From assembly GCA_013289765.1 (NCBI GenBank), contig JABCZI010000008.1, forward strand, positions 62,001 through 126,000: 64,000 bases of DNA. The letters run 5' to 3'. Positions within the stretch are counted from its first letter, which is position 1, and every line of letters starts with the position of its first letter. Under the pieces are notes generated by a model. That model did no database searches. It saw nothing but the letters and a program-made list of their open reading frames with translations, and was not told where the DNA came from. Positions 38,029-47,100 of the stretch are shown here, piece by piece. This stretch comes from Acidobacteriota bacterium. Its GTDB lineage: Bacteria > Acidobacteriota > Terriglobia > Terriglobales > Acidobacteriaceae. The position numbers and the translations under genes were made by a program.

Positions 38029-39084
38029 ATGAATTCGAAAAAGACAATTTCACGCCGCGCTCTTTTAACGCAAGCCGCCCCAGCGCTCGCCACTGGTCTT
38101 GCAGCGATCTCCTCCGCCCGTTTTGCGCTTGCGCAAGAGCACGCGCCGAACCCCGCAAATAACAGAACTAACGAAAAAATCTGGAGCGGCGAATACTGGG
38201 CCAAGAAAGGCGAGCTCTCCCTCTATATCTTTCGCAAGCGGCTGGGCGCGCCAAAATCCGGCGAGCCAGCAAAGCCCATTCTTTTTCTGGCGCACGGTTC
38301 GTCCGTCTCAGCCAGACCGACTTTCGATCTTACCGTCCCTGGCCATGACGATTACTCCGTCATGGATAAGTTCGCCGAGTACGGCTTCGATGTCTGGACC
38401 ATGGACTTCGAAGGCTACGGCAAATCTTCGATCGGCCCCGGCAATTCGGACATTGCCTCCGGAGTAGAAGATTTAAAACTAGCTTCCGAAGTGATCATGC
38501 GCGAGACGCGTCAGACCCGCTTTCATCTCTATGGAGAGTCGAGCGGTGCGCTGCGAGCCGGCGCCTTCGCCATGGCCGCGCCTGATCATGTCGACCGCCT
38601 GGCTCTCGGCTCATTCACATGGACGGGCCAAGGTTCATCCACGCTCGCAAAGCGTTCCGAGAATCTCGACTTCTATCGCACCCACAACCGCCGTCCGCGC
38701 AATCGAGACATGGTTCGCAGCATTTTCACTCGAGACAAGGCGGGAACTTCGGACCCCGCGGTTGCCGAAGCCATGGCCGATGCGGAATTAAAATTTGGCG
38801 ACTCCGTTCCCACCGGAACCTATCTGGACATGACCACGCGTCTTCCACTCGTCGATCCCTTGAAGGTTCTGTCGCCGGTGCTGATCGTGCGCGGAGAATA
38901 TGACGGCATCGCAACAGAAGAAGATCTACTCAACTTCTTCCGCAAGCTTCCCGTACAGGACCGCGAGTTCGTGATTCTGCCAGGCGCCTCCCACTCGATC
39001 GGCCTCGGCTTAAATCGCCAGCAATTCTGGCATGTCCTGCATTGCTTTCTAAACATGCCAAAACGCATGGATGTCCAAAAATAG
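38029..39084 (+). CDS. Tat-exported alpha/beta hydrolase
   Basis: A 351-residue secreted hydrolase. The N-terminus has a twin-arginine-like signal (ISRRALLTQAAPALATGLAA), cleaved near ALAQ. It has a canonical nucleophile elbow GESSG (S171 in FHLYGESSGALRAG), the oxyanion region LAHGSSVSARP, the acid in IVRGEYDGIA and the histidine in GASHSIGL. Probably an esterase or lipase-like enzyme; substrate not known. It ends the catabolic block and is convergent with the PfkB kinase, with only 45 bp between stop codons. Confidence 0.87.
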   Translation: MNSKKTISRRALLTQAAPALATGLAAISSARFALAQEHAPNPANNRTNEKIWSGEYWAKKGELSLYIFRKRLGAPKSGEPAKPILFLAHGSSVSARPTFDLTVPGHDDYSVMDKFAEYGFDVWTMDFEGYGKSSIGPGNSDIASGVEDLKLASEVIMRETRQTRFHLYGESSGALRAGAFAMAAPDHVDRLALGSFTWTGQGSSTLAKRSENLDFYRTHNRRPRNRDMVRSIFTRDKAGTSDPAVAEAMADAELKFGDSVPTGTYLDMTTRLPLVDPLKVLSPVLIVRGEYDGIATEEDLLNFFRKLPVQDREFVILPGASHSIGLGLNRQQFWHVLHCFLNMPKRMDVQK

Positions 39085-39129
39085 AATCAGTAGCTATTTT
39101 CAAAGTCGTATGAGCCTCGATGACCAGTC

Positions 39130-40092
39130 TCACAAGCCCCGGGCTGAACCCGCTGGCGTCACACTGTTATCCCGAAAAAATCGCTCCCGATGCTCCCGGT
39201 CTCGGAACGCCTCAGTCCCTCCTCGCCGGGTAGTCGATAATGCTCCCGCAAGATTTCCATAAGCCAGACAGCTTTCGACATCGGCGCCCTGAATGTATTG
39301 CGAAATGAATCCCGCATCAAAACTGTCTCCTGCTCCCACAGCGTCGATTGGGTTCACTCTCACCGGAGACGCCTCGAAGCGCTCGGTGCCTCTCCGCGCC
39401 ATCGCCCCGGATGCCCCTCTCTTAACCACCACCAGCGGAACGATCTCAGCCAGCAGCCTGGCAGCCTCTTCCAAATCTTCCGCTCCCGTGATTCGAGAGG
39501 CCTCTCTCTCATTCGGCAGGAATACATCCACGTATCGCAGAGCCTCCCGCAATCCACCCTGCCATCGATCTTCCGGATCGTCGTTGGTATCCATCGATAT
39601 CGTGAGCCCCGCCTCCTTCAATCTTCGCAAAACTTCCGGAACGCGCGCCTGTAGCGTGCTTTGCAGGTAAAACGACGACAAGTGAAAATGCCGCGATGAC
39701 GCCAGATAATCGAAATCCAGATCCTCAAAGCCCACCCTGGAAATTGTCCCCAGGTAAGTAACGATGTTCCGCCAGGTATCACGGCCCAAAATCACTGACA
39801 TCCCGGTCGCAGTTCCATCCGTCGATCGTTGCACGCGCGAGACATCTGCCCCCGATGCCGCCATTTGTTCCAGGGCAATCTGACCCATGGAATCATCCCC
39901 GACGCGCGAAATAAAACCTACCCGAGCGCCCAGCATTGCCAGGTTGTGCGCGACAATGGCGGAGGATCCGCCCAACGAAACCGTCATGTCGCTGGCCAGA
40001 AGTTCCCGCTCCGGCGGGAGTTCGGCTGGCAGCCCGTACAGAATCAAATCCAGATGCAACTCACCGGCGATCGTCACGTCGAATTGCGGCAT
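39130..40092 (-). CDS. PfkB-family carbohydrate kinase
   Basis: A 320-residue ribokinase-like kinase. The substrate motif GGSSAIVAHNLAMLGARVGFISRVGDD matches PfkB signature 1. The ATP-binding and catalytic-base motif DAVGAGDSFDAGF is signature 2, with its catalytic Asp. LFLPNEREASRITG-type VFLPNEREA is also present. It phosphorylates a sugar or nucleoside; candidates are ribose, fructose or deoxygluconate and cannot be separated by eye. A GAGGAG sequence lies 17 nt before the ATG, longer than ideal, so the start may be imprecise. Its promoter region has a palindrome and a tandem repeat. Confidence 0.9.
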   Translation of the reverse strand: MPQFDVTIAGELHLDLILYGLPAELPPERELLASDMTVSLGGSSAIVAHNLAMLGARVGFISRVGDDSMGQIALEQMAASGADVSRVQRSTDGTATGMSVILGRDTWRNIVTYLGTISRVGFEDLDFDYLASSRHFHLSSFYLQSTLQARVPEVLRRLKEAGLTISMDTNDDPEDRWQGGLREALRYVDVFLPNEREASRITGAEDLEEAARLLAEIVPLVVVKRGASGAMARRGTERFEASPVRVNPIDAVGAGDSFDAGFISQYIQGADVESCLAYGNLAGALSTTRRGGTEAFRDREHRERFFRDNSVTPAGSARGL

Positions 40093-40118
40093 GGTATGTA
40101 TTCGATTATCTCCTCTTC

Positions 40119-40158
40119 TTTTATAACGTTAGCACCAGTTTTATAACGTCAGCACCAG
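40119..40158. repeat. Two tandem 20-bp repeats in the PfkB promoter region
   Basis: Unit 1 spans 40119-40138 and unit 2 spans 40139-40158. They differ at one position (T40130 versus C40150). On the minus strand each copy contains GTTATAAAA, a -10-like element oriented towards the sugar kinase. This is either duplicated promoter DNA or a regulator-binding repeat. Confidence 0.85.
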
Positions 40159-40168
40159 ATAATGGACC

Positions 40169-40194
40169 ACAAGTGTCGAACTTTCGACACTTGT
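40169..40194. promoter_or_regulatory. Perfect palindrome, candidate operator
   Basis: The arms ACAAGTGTCGAA (40169-40180) and TTCGACACTTGT (40183-40194) are exact reverse complements around a 2-bp centre. Further TCGACA half-sites follow near 40207-40220. Placed between the divergent sugar kinase and radical SAM genes and next to a tandem repeat, it looks like a transcription-factor site. The cognate regulator is not in the window. Confidence 0.7.
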
Positions 40195-40395
40195 CAAAGA
40201 AACCTCTCGACACATTCGACAACTCCGTCCGTTAGCGCACACTTGCCTCCCTGCAATCTGCTTTTCCGTTCAACCACTTCGACCTCGGATTCCCGCGACA
40301 TCACTTTGGCACTTCTCATGCCTCTAGCTCCCACCAGATGAAAGCCTTGTGCGCCGGAAGCCCCCAGCCACGAGGGCGAATGAAAGGCGAGTGCG

Positions 40396-41778
40396 ATGGC
40401 AACAGCCGCCAAATTCCGCATCGACGTAGCAATCCACGACCTCTTAATGAATTCCAACCAGCGCCCTCCCGCGCCGGCGCAAGCCATGGGCCTCGAACTT
40501 CCGGTGCCGATTTTTCCGCAATTCCCGGAGCGCCTCAGCGATCCCGGCCCCGAGTCCCCCCCAGAGAAGCGAAAATGGGGCCCGAAAGATGTCTTCCGCT
40601 ATTCTCGCGGATGGCTCGGGCCCTACGTTCGCTCGCGAGTTCTTCCCGGAGAATTCCACCCCATTACTGCCTACCTTTTTGTCGAGTACAAATGCAATCT
40701 CGACTGCTGGTATTGTTGGTCCTATAACAATAAGGTCAAGGGCATGACCGAGGATGTGGCTCGCCGCTCCATTGACTGGCTCCACGACAACGGCTGCCGC
40801 GTGCTCGCGCTGATGGGTGGCGAGCCTCTCCTGCGCCCCGACTTCATTCACAAAGTGGTCTACTACGCCGCTAAGAAAGGCTTCTGGGTCTACATTGCCA
40901 CCAACGGACGTTTGCTGCGCCCCGATGTTGCCGACCGCCTGGGCGACGCCGGCGTAGCAGTATTCAACTTCGCTCTGGACTCTTGGGATCTCCAGCCCAG
41001 CCTGCCTAAAGCTCTGGTTCCCTCGCAAGAAAATCTGGAACACATTCTACGAAAGCAGTATGCGCATCGCTATCTCGTCTTCTTCAACATCAACATCTGC
41101 CGCAACAACCTTCAGGACGTTAGAAAGCTCACCGAATACGCCCACGACCATCGCATCGCCACCGACTATCACATCAATGAAACTCCGATGCTCGAGCAGG
41201 ACGACCACTTCAAACATCTGTACGACAACCCGACTTACATTCGCCCGGAGGATTGGCGCGAGATCGATTCTCTCGTCGATTGGCTGGTGGAGAAAAATAA
41301 GGCCGGCTATCAGATGGTGAACTCCGTGCAACGCCTGCGTGAGATAAAAGCTTTCATCCGCATGTCTTCGGGACTCGATCTCAGGGAGTATGGCTGGAAC
41401 GGCGACGGCACCAAGGGTAATGGGCACCAGGCAGAACTGCTCGCCTCCATGCCCGGCATTGTTCAGGAAGAAAATGGCGAGCTGCGTTTTGCCGCATGGA
41501 ATTGCCGCGCCGGCCAGAACAATGTGATCATCCGCACCGACGGCACCGTCGCTCCGTGCTTCCCCATGTATGGAGCGACCTTCGACTGGGGCAACATCGA
41601 CCAACCCAAATTCGATCAGGGTCAACTATCTGCCATGAAGTCAACCTGCCAGCAGCATTGTTTCTCAACTTTGAACCATAACTTGGCGTACTGCTACAAC
41701 GACGCCCGAGTGATCAAGTGGTTATGGGCCAATGCCAGGAACAAATTTCAGGGCGGAGTGCGCAGCTTCGAGGATTGA
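40396..41778 (+). CDS. Radical SAM protein with SPASM-like C-terminus
   Basis: A 460-residue radical SAM enzyme. The [4Fe-4S] motif is C100-x3-C104-x2-C107 (CNLDCWYC), with the SAM-binding GGEP (MGGEPLLRPD) about 35 residues later. The C-terminal region has several further cysteines (WNCRAG, APCFPMYG, CQQHC, AYCY), spaced like a SPASM/twitch auxiliary-cluster domain. The ~90-residue N-terminal extension is Pro-rich and unrecognised. It is the first gene of a three-gene co-directional set with two proteins related to ATP-driven 2-hydroxyacyl-CoA dehydratases. It may modify or mature that system or a peptide; the substrate is unknown. A long gap (464 bp) follows before the next gene. Confidence 0.88.
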   Translation: MATAAKFRIDVAIHDLLMNSNQRPPAPAQAMGLELPVPIFPQFPERLSDPGPESPPEKRKWGPKDVFRYSRGWLGPYVRSRVLPGEFHPITAYLFVEYKCNLDCWYCWSYNNKVKGMTEDVARRSIDWLHDNGCRVLALMGGEPLLRPDFIHKVVYYAAKKGFWVYIATNGRLLRPDVADRLGDAGVAVFNFALDSWDLQPSLPKALVPSQENLEHILRKQYAHRYLVFFNINICRNNLQDVRKLTEYAHDHRIATDYHINETPMLEQDDHFKHLYDNPTYIRPEDWREIDSLVDWLVEKNKAGYQMVNSVQRLREIKAFIRMSSGLDLREYGWNGDGTKGNGHQAELLASMPGIVQEENGELRFAAWNCRAGQNNVIIRTDGTVAPCFPMYGATFDWGNIDQPKFDQGQLSAMKSTCQQHCFSTLNHNLAYCYNDARVIKWLWANARNKFQGGVRSFED

Positions 41779-42242
41779 ACAGGGCAAAGAAAAGGAAAAG
41801 GGAAAGCGAAACGAAGGAAAATCCAATATGGAGTACAGAAAATATGTTCGCTCGGGCTTGTGCCGTAAAAGAATTTCTGATAAAAAAGCCGCAAGATCAG
41901 CCTCGCTTCGTCAGCGGAGGGGAATTTATAAATCCGCAGACAACTGCTTCTTGAGTTGTCTGCATCCCAACGCGATCATTTTGCTTAGTCCGGCGCCCAC
42001 GGGACTTCTTCGATGTAGTTCCGCCGGTGTAATCCTTCGAACCTCCTAGCCCGATTTTGGAGTTCGGATGAAGTTCGCTAGAAAATCTGTAGTAACGCGG
42101 ATGTCTTCACATCCCGCTCTCCGCTGCGCTGTGCCTTCTGTGAGCATCGCTCGCCGGCTGCCAAACCGGCGACTTCTTCACGTTCTCGCTCCCGTGTTTG
42201 GAGCCACCACTCTCAACATTCAACCCACTGCCGGAGGATCTT
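41779..42242. other. Spacer between radical SAM and dehydratase-like genes
   Basis: A 464-bp region containing a stem-loop (41936-41963, separate entry) and a weakly supported 73-codon frame (41828-42049, basic N-terminus, several Cys, no domain). The stretch just after the radical SAM stop is purine-rich. The strong GGAGG before 42243 belongs to the next gene. Confidence 0.4.
41936..41963. repeat. 10-bp inverted repeat (stem-loop)
   Basis: GCAGACAACT (41936-41945) and AGTTGTCTGC (41954-41963) are exact reverse complements around an 8-nt loop. No T-run follows on either strand, so it is not a typical terminator. It may be an RNA processing or regulatory hairpin between the radical SAM gene and the dehydratase-like gene. 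Confidence 0.6.
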
Positions 42243-44033
42243 ATGGCGACGAATTTCGTACAGATTGAAAATGATTCGGAAATCAAGCAGCGCCTCGAAG
42301 CAGAGCGCATGCGTCTTCGTAAAATCGCCGGCCTTGATCAGCCCGCGCACTTTCATCGTCCGATCGAGCGAGCCTTCACCGCGGAAGAGCGCAGCCGCGT
42401 CACGATACTTTTCGGCGGCTTCACCTGGAAGCACGAGGATCTGATTCGCGCCGTATTCCAAGGCTGCGGATATCGCTGCGAAAAGCTGCCCGTGCCCGAT
42501 GTGCCCGCGTTCCAGAAGGGCAAGGAATACGGCAACAATGGCCAGTGCAATCCCACATATTTCACCGTGGGGAATCTGGTGCAGTATCTGCAGTTCCTCG
42601 AGAAGGAAGGCATTCCCCGCAAGGACATTCTCGACAACTATGTTTTCTTCACCGCTGGCTCCTGCGGTCCCTGCCGCTTCGGCATGTATGAGGCTGAGTA
42701 TCGCTTCGCCCTGAAGAACGCCGGCTTCGACGGCTTCCGTGTCCTGCTGTTCAAAGACAGTGACGGAATCAAGGCCGCTTCGGGCGAGCCGGGATTGAAG
42801 TTCACCGTCGACTTCGGATTCGGCATGCTCAACGCCATGCACCTGGGCGATGTCTTCAATGACATGATCTATCAAATTCGTCCTTTCGAAAAGAAAAAGG
42901 GCGAGACGGATCGCGTCTTTCGTGAAACGGTGGATGGGCTCTGCGAAGATCTCAGGAATCGGGATTCGTTCGAAATCGAAGAACTGGCTCCAAACTGGGC
43001 CAAGCCAAAGTTCAAGAGCAACAAAATTCTACGAAACACTTTCAATGTCTTTGGCAAGATGAACGAGCATCTGCGTGGAAAAGATTATCTGTCCGCTCTG
43101 GCCGCCGCCCGAGAAAAGATGGACGCCATTGAAGTGGACCGCACGAAGGTGAAGCCGGTAGTCAAGATCACAGGCGAATTCTGGGCGCAGATCACCGAGG
43201 GCGACGGTAACTTCCATATGTTCGACTTTCTTGAGCGCGAAGGCGCACAGGTTCTGGTCGAGCCCATTGCTACCTGGGTCGCGTACCTGATGTATCAGGC
43301 AAAGGCGCATGCCAAAGCCAAGTGGCCCGCCAATCGTCCGCACCGAAATCCGGAATGGTGGGAATTAAAAAAGCATTTGGCCAATGACATGGGACTACGC
43401 AAGAAGTTGATCGGTCTGAGCATCGGCGAATGGATGTGGAACGGCCTGTATCACCGCACCATCAAAAACCTTGGCGGGATTACTCATCACCTCGTGCCGC
43501 AAACTGAGCTGGCTGAGATGGCTCATCCCTTCTACAACCAGTTTGCGCGTGGCGGAGAAGGGCATCTTGAAGTCGGAAAAAATGTCTACTACACCGTTCA
43601 CCGTCTATGCCACATGGTCTTGGCGCTGAAGCCGTTTGGCTGCATGCCTTCGTCGCAGTCCGATGGAGTTCAATCGGCTGTCATCAACAAATTCAAAGAC
43701 ATGATCTTCCTTCCCGTCGAAACCTCGGGCGAGGGCGAGGTCAACGCGCACAGCCGCGTGCAAATGGCTTTAGGCGAGGCCAAGGTAAAAGCCAAGACAG
43801 AGTTCGAACAATGCCTGAAGTCTACCGGCAAGAGTCTTGACGAAATTCGCGAGTATATCTTCGACCATCCCGAATTGAAGCGGCCGTTCTATCACGTGCC
43901 CCATCGCGACGGGATTGCGGGTACGGCCGCGCAGTTCATCCTGCATGTAAATGATCGCATGAACAAAGACAAAAGCGGCCGGCCCTGGCGCCGTGCACGC
44001 GTGCGGGGGATTGCGCTTCCCAACGCTGCTTAA
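42243..44033 (+). CDS. COG3581-like protein, 2-hydroxyacyl-CoA dehydratase/activase-associated
   Basis: A 596-residue protein resembling the component usually encoded beside large BadF/HgdC-type activases (COG3581 with COG3580). Conserved cysteine contexts include GNNGQCNPTYFTVGNL, FTAGSCGPCRFGMYEAEYR and RLCHMVLALKPFGCMPSSQSDG, which are candidate iron-sulfur ligands. The FLEREGAQVLVEPIATWV segment and the dehydratase-like fold support relation to 2-hydroxyglutaryl-CoA dehydratase subunits. No proven function is known to me for this subfamily. The start ATG 42243 follows GGAGG; the frame opens earlier (42198) without a site. It lies 74 bp before the fused activase and probably forms a complex with it. 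Confidence 0.83.
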   Translation: MATNFVQIENDSEIKQRLEAERMRLRKIAGLDQPAHFHRPIERAFTAEERSRVTILFGGFTWKHEDLIRAVFQGCGYRCEKLPVPDVPAFQKGKEYGNNGQCNPTYFTVGNLVQYLQFLEKEGIPRKDILDNYVFFTAGSCGPCRFGMYEAEYRFALKNAGFDGFRVLLFKDSDGIKAASGEPGLKFTVDFGFGMLNAMHLGDVFNDMIYQIRPFEKKKGETDRVFRETVDGLCEDLRNRDSFEIEELAPNWAKPKFKSNKILRNTFNVFGKMNEHLRGKDYLSALAAAREKMDAIEVDRTKVKPVVKITGEFWAQITEGDGNFHMFDFLEREGAQVLVEPIATWVAYLMYQAKAHAKAKWPANRPHRNPEWWELKKHLANDMGLRKKLIGLSIGEWMWNGLYHRTIKNLGGITHHLVPQTELAEMAHPFYNQFARGGEGHLEVGKNVYYTVHRLCHMVLALKPFGCMPSSQSDGVQSAVINKFKDMIFLPVETSGEGEVNAHSRVQMALGEAKVKAKTEFEQCLKSTGKSLDEIREYIFDHPELKRPFYHVPHRDGIAGTAAQFILHVNDRMNKDKSGRPWRRARVRGIALPNAA

Positions 44034-44107
44034 CCTATCCGGCCGGTAGCGCAACATGTGGCGATGCCGGACGCTTATTTCTCGCAGGAACCTGATCGGA
44101 GAATTCA

Positions 44108-47100
44108 ATGCACGACCATCTTGCACAAGATCCTAAGCCGCCTCAGCTGGTGAACATCGCCGCGGCGCCGTATCAAAAACCCCACGATCATCATACGAAA
44201 TTCCTCGTGGGCCTCGACGTCGGTTCCACCACCGTAAAGGCCACCGTGGTTGACGCGGCGACGGACCAGATCCTCTGGCAGGACTATCAACGGCACGAGA
44301 CGAAGCAACCGGAGAAGACTCTTGAATTTCTGCGCCGCATGGACGCCGAAGTCGGAATCAACCGGCACAACACGCGCATGTTCATGACCGGATCCGGCGG
44401 CGGCGGGATTGCCGAGCAGATTGGCGCAAAGTTTGTGCAGGAAGTTACGGCCGTGTCATTGGCGGTCGAGAAGCTCCATCCCGAAGTGTATTCGGTGATT
44501 GAGTTGGGCGGACAGGACGCAAAGATCATCGTCTTCAAAGATGATGACGATACGGGACGCAAGAAAAAGATTCCTTCGATGAACGATAAGTGCGCGGGAG
44601 GCACTGGCGCGGTCATCGACAAAATCAACGCCAAGCTGAAGATTCCGGTAGCCGAGCTTGCTGTGCAGGGCTACCGCGGAATCAAGCTGCATAAAGTCGC
44701 CGGCAAGTGCGGCGTCTTCGCCGAGACCGATATCAACAGCCTGCAGAAAGTCGGCACGCCTCCGGATGAATTGATGGCTTCGCTTTTCGAAGCGATCGTG
44801 CTCCAAAATCTAAGTGTGCTGACTCGCGGCCATACGCTGCGTCCTCATGTTTTATTGCTGGGCGGCCCTAACAGCTTTATCAAGGGCATGCGCGAAGCGT
44901 GGCAGGCCAACATTCCCCGCATGTGGCAGGAGCGCAAAGTCGCTGTCCCGGACGGCGCTAAGCCCGAAGATCTAATCAAAGTTCCGAACAACGCGCAGTA
45001 CTTCGCGGCGCTAGGCGCGATCGAGTTCGGCAAGAGCGAAGACGATTGCGTCGGATGCTATCAGGGTTACGAAAAGCTGGTGTATTACATCGAGTTCGGC
45101 CGACAGGAAGAGAAAGCGAAATCCGGTGCCAAAGGTTTAGTTTCGAAAGATGGAGAGCTCGACGGTTTTAAGGAAGCATATCGCCGAAAGAAATTTATCC
45201 CGGCGACATTCCAGAAAGGCCAGACCGTTGGCGGTTTTATCGGCATCGACGGCGGATCGACTTCCACCAAGGCAGTTCTCCTGGATGATCGTGGAGACAT
45301 CCTCTGCAAAGCGTACCAACTCTCCAACGGCAACCCAATCCAGGACACGATTGAGATGTTCGAAAACCTGCGCGGACAAGTCGAGGCGCAGAATGCCAAG
45401 CTCGAAGTGCTGGGAGTAGCCACCACCGGCTACGCCAAAGATATTTTGAAGGACGTCCTGCACGCGGACGTGGCACTGGTGGAAACCGTGGCTCACACTG
45501 AGTCCGCGCTAAAGTTCTATGAAGATCCGCACGTCATCGTCGACGTGGGCGGGCAGGATATCAAAATCATCATCCTGCACAATGGCCGCGTGAAAGATTT
45601 CAAACTGAACACGCAGTGCTCAGCGGGCAATGGCTACTTTCTGCAATCGACCGCGGAAGGCTTTGGCTTGGGCGTGGAACAATATGCCGATCTGGCTTTC
45701 TCAGCGCAATCGATGCCAGTCTTCGGTTACGGCTGCGCCGTGTTCATGCAATCGGACATCGTCAACTTCCAGCGTCAAGGCTGGCGCGCAGAGGAAATCC
45801 TTGCGGGCCTCGCCGCCGTTCTGCCCAAGAATGTATTCCTCTATGTCGCCAGCATTCCCAACCTCGCCGCCTTAGGCACACGCTTTGTGCTGCAGGGCGG
45901 CACGCAGAACAATATGGCCGTGGTGAAAGCCGAAGTGGATTTCATCCACAACAGCTTCCGCGCCGCTGGCAGGAAACCAGAGATCATCGTGCACGAATTC
46001 TGCGGTGAGTCCGGCGCGATCGGCGCCGCGGCGGAATCTCTGCGCCTGTGGCGCAATGGCCTGCAAACTACCTTTGTCGGATTGGATGCCGTTCGAAAAA
46101 TCCAGTACCGCACTACGCGCAACGAAAGTACGCGTTGCAATTTCTGCAAGAACAACTGCCTGCGCACCTTCATCGATATCAGAACTGCTCCGAAAGATGA
46201 GATGAGCATTATTCCCGTTGAGAAAGTCACCAAGGTTCCCTTGATGCATGGCGAACAACGGCTGATCATCGCAACCTGCGAGAAAGGCCTGGTCGAAGAC
46301 GTCAACGACATGAAGGACATCAAGGCTGGCATCGACGAGATCAAAGACAAGTATCCTAACTTCGTCGACTTTGCTGCCCATGAGGTCTTTCGTCCAATCA
46401 ATGCGAAGAGCGTCGCCGACCCCATTCCAGCCGCAACATTCTGGAACAAGTCCGCCAAGAACAAAGAACGCATTGCGCTAATGGAGAGCCGGAAGAAACT
46501 TCGCGTCGGTATTCCCCGCGTGCTCAACATCTACACCTACGCACCCCTCTTCAACGGATATCTCGAAAGCCTGGGCGTGCAGCCGGAGAACATTATTTAT
46601 TCCGACTACACCAGTTCCGATCTTTATCGCGCCGGCGCCAGTCGTGGCGCTATCGACCCCTGCTTCCCCGCGAAAATTGGGATTTCGCACGTCTACAACC
46701 TCATTCAAGAGAAGCATCGCAAGAAGCCGCTGAACGTAATTTTCTTTCCCATGTATGACGTGCTCACTTCACCTCTCGTGAAGATCGTAGGAGCGAACGC
46801 CTGCCCGACCGTGACCGCAACGCCGGAAACCGTGAAGGCCGCATTCACCAAAGAGAACGATGTCTTCGCCGAGCACAACGTGAAGTACCTTGATCCCGTT
46901 CTAAACTTTGCCGATCGCAAGCTCTTCGCTCACCAAATGTTGCAAGCGTGGCAGCCACTTCTCGGCCTCTCGCAGGAAGAGAACGACCGCGCGATCGAAG
47001 TCGGCTACAAAGCGCTCGAAAATTACGAAAGCAGCATCCGCGGCCGCGCCCGCGAGGTTCTCGACCAACTTGAACGCGAGGACCGCATCGGCATCGTCAT

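Larger units (their letters stand above)
40093..40395. other. Divergent control region, sugar kinase / radical SAM operon
   Basis: A 303-bp non-coding region containing the tandem repeat and palindrome annotated separately. A short minus-strand frame (about 40194-40487) overlaps the radical SAM start and is not supported. Between 40230 and 40395 I see no other structure except the ribosome-binding stretch AGGCGAG just before 40396. Confidence 0.5.

Noticed and set aside
40194-40487. Minus-strand short frame with Cys near the radical SAM gene, considered as a peptide precursor
   Set aside because: Overlaps the radical SAM start and the palindrome region on the opposite strand; no leader/core features or ribosome-binding site.
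41828-42049. 73-codon Cys-containing frame after the radical SAM gene, considered as a modified-peptide precursor
   Set aside because: Weak initiation site, interrupted by the stem-loop, no precursor-like pattern; kept only as a note.
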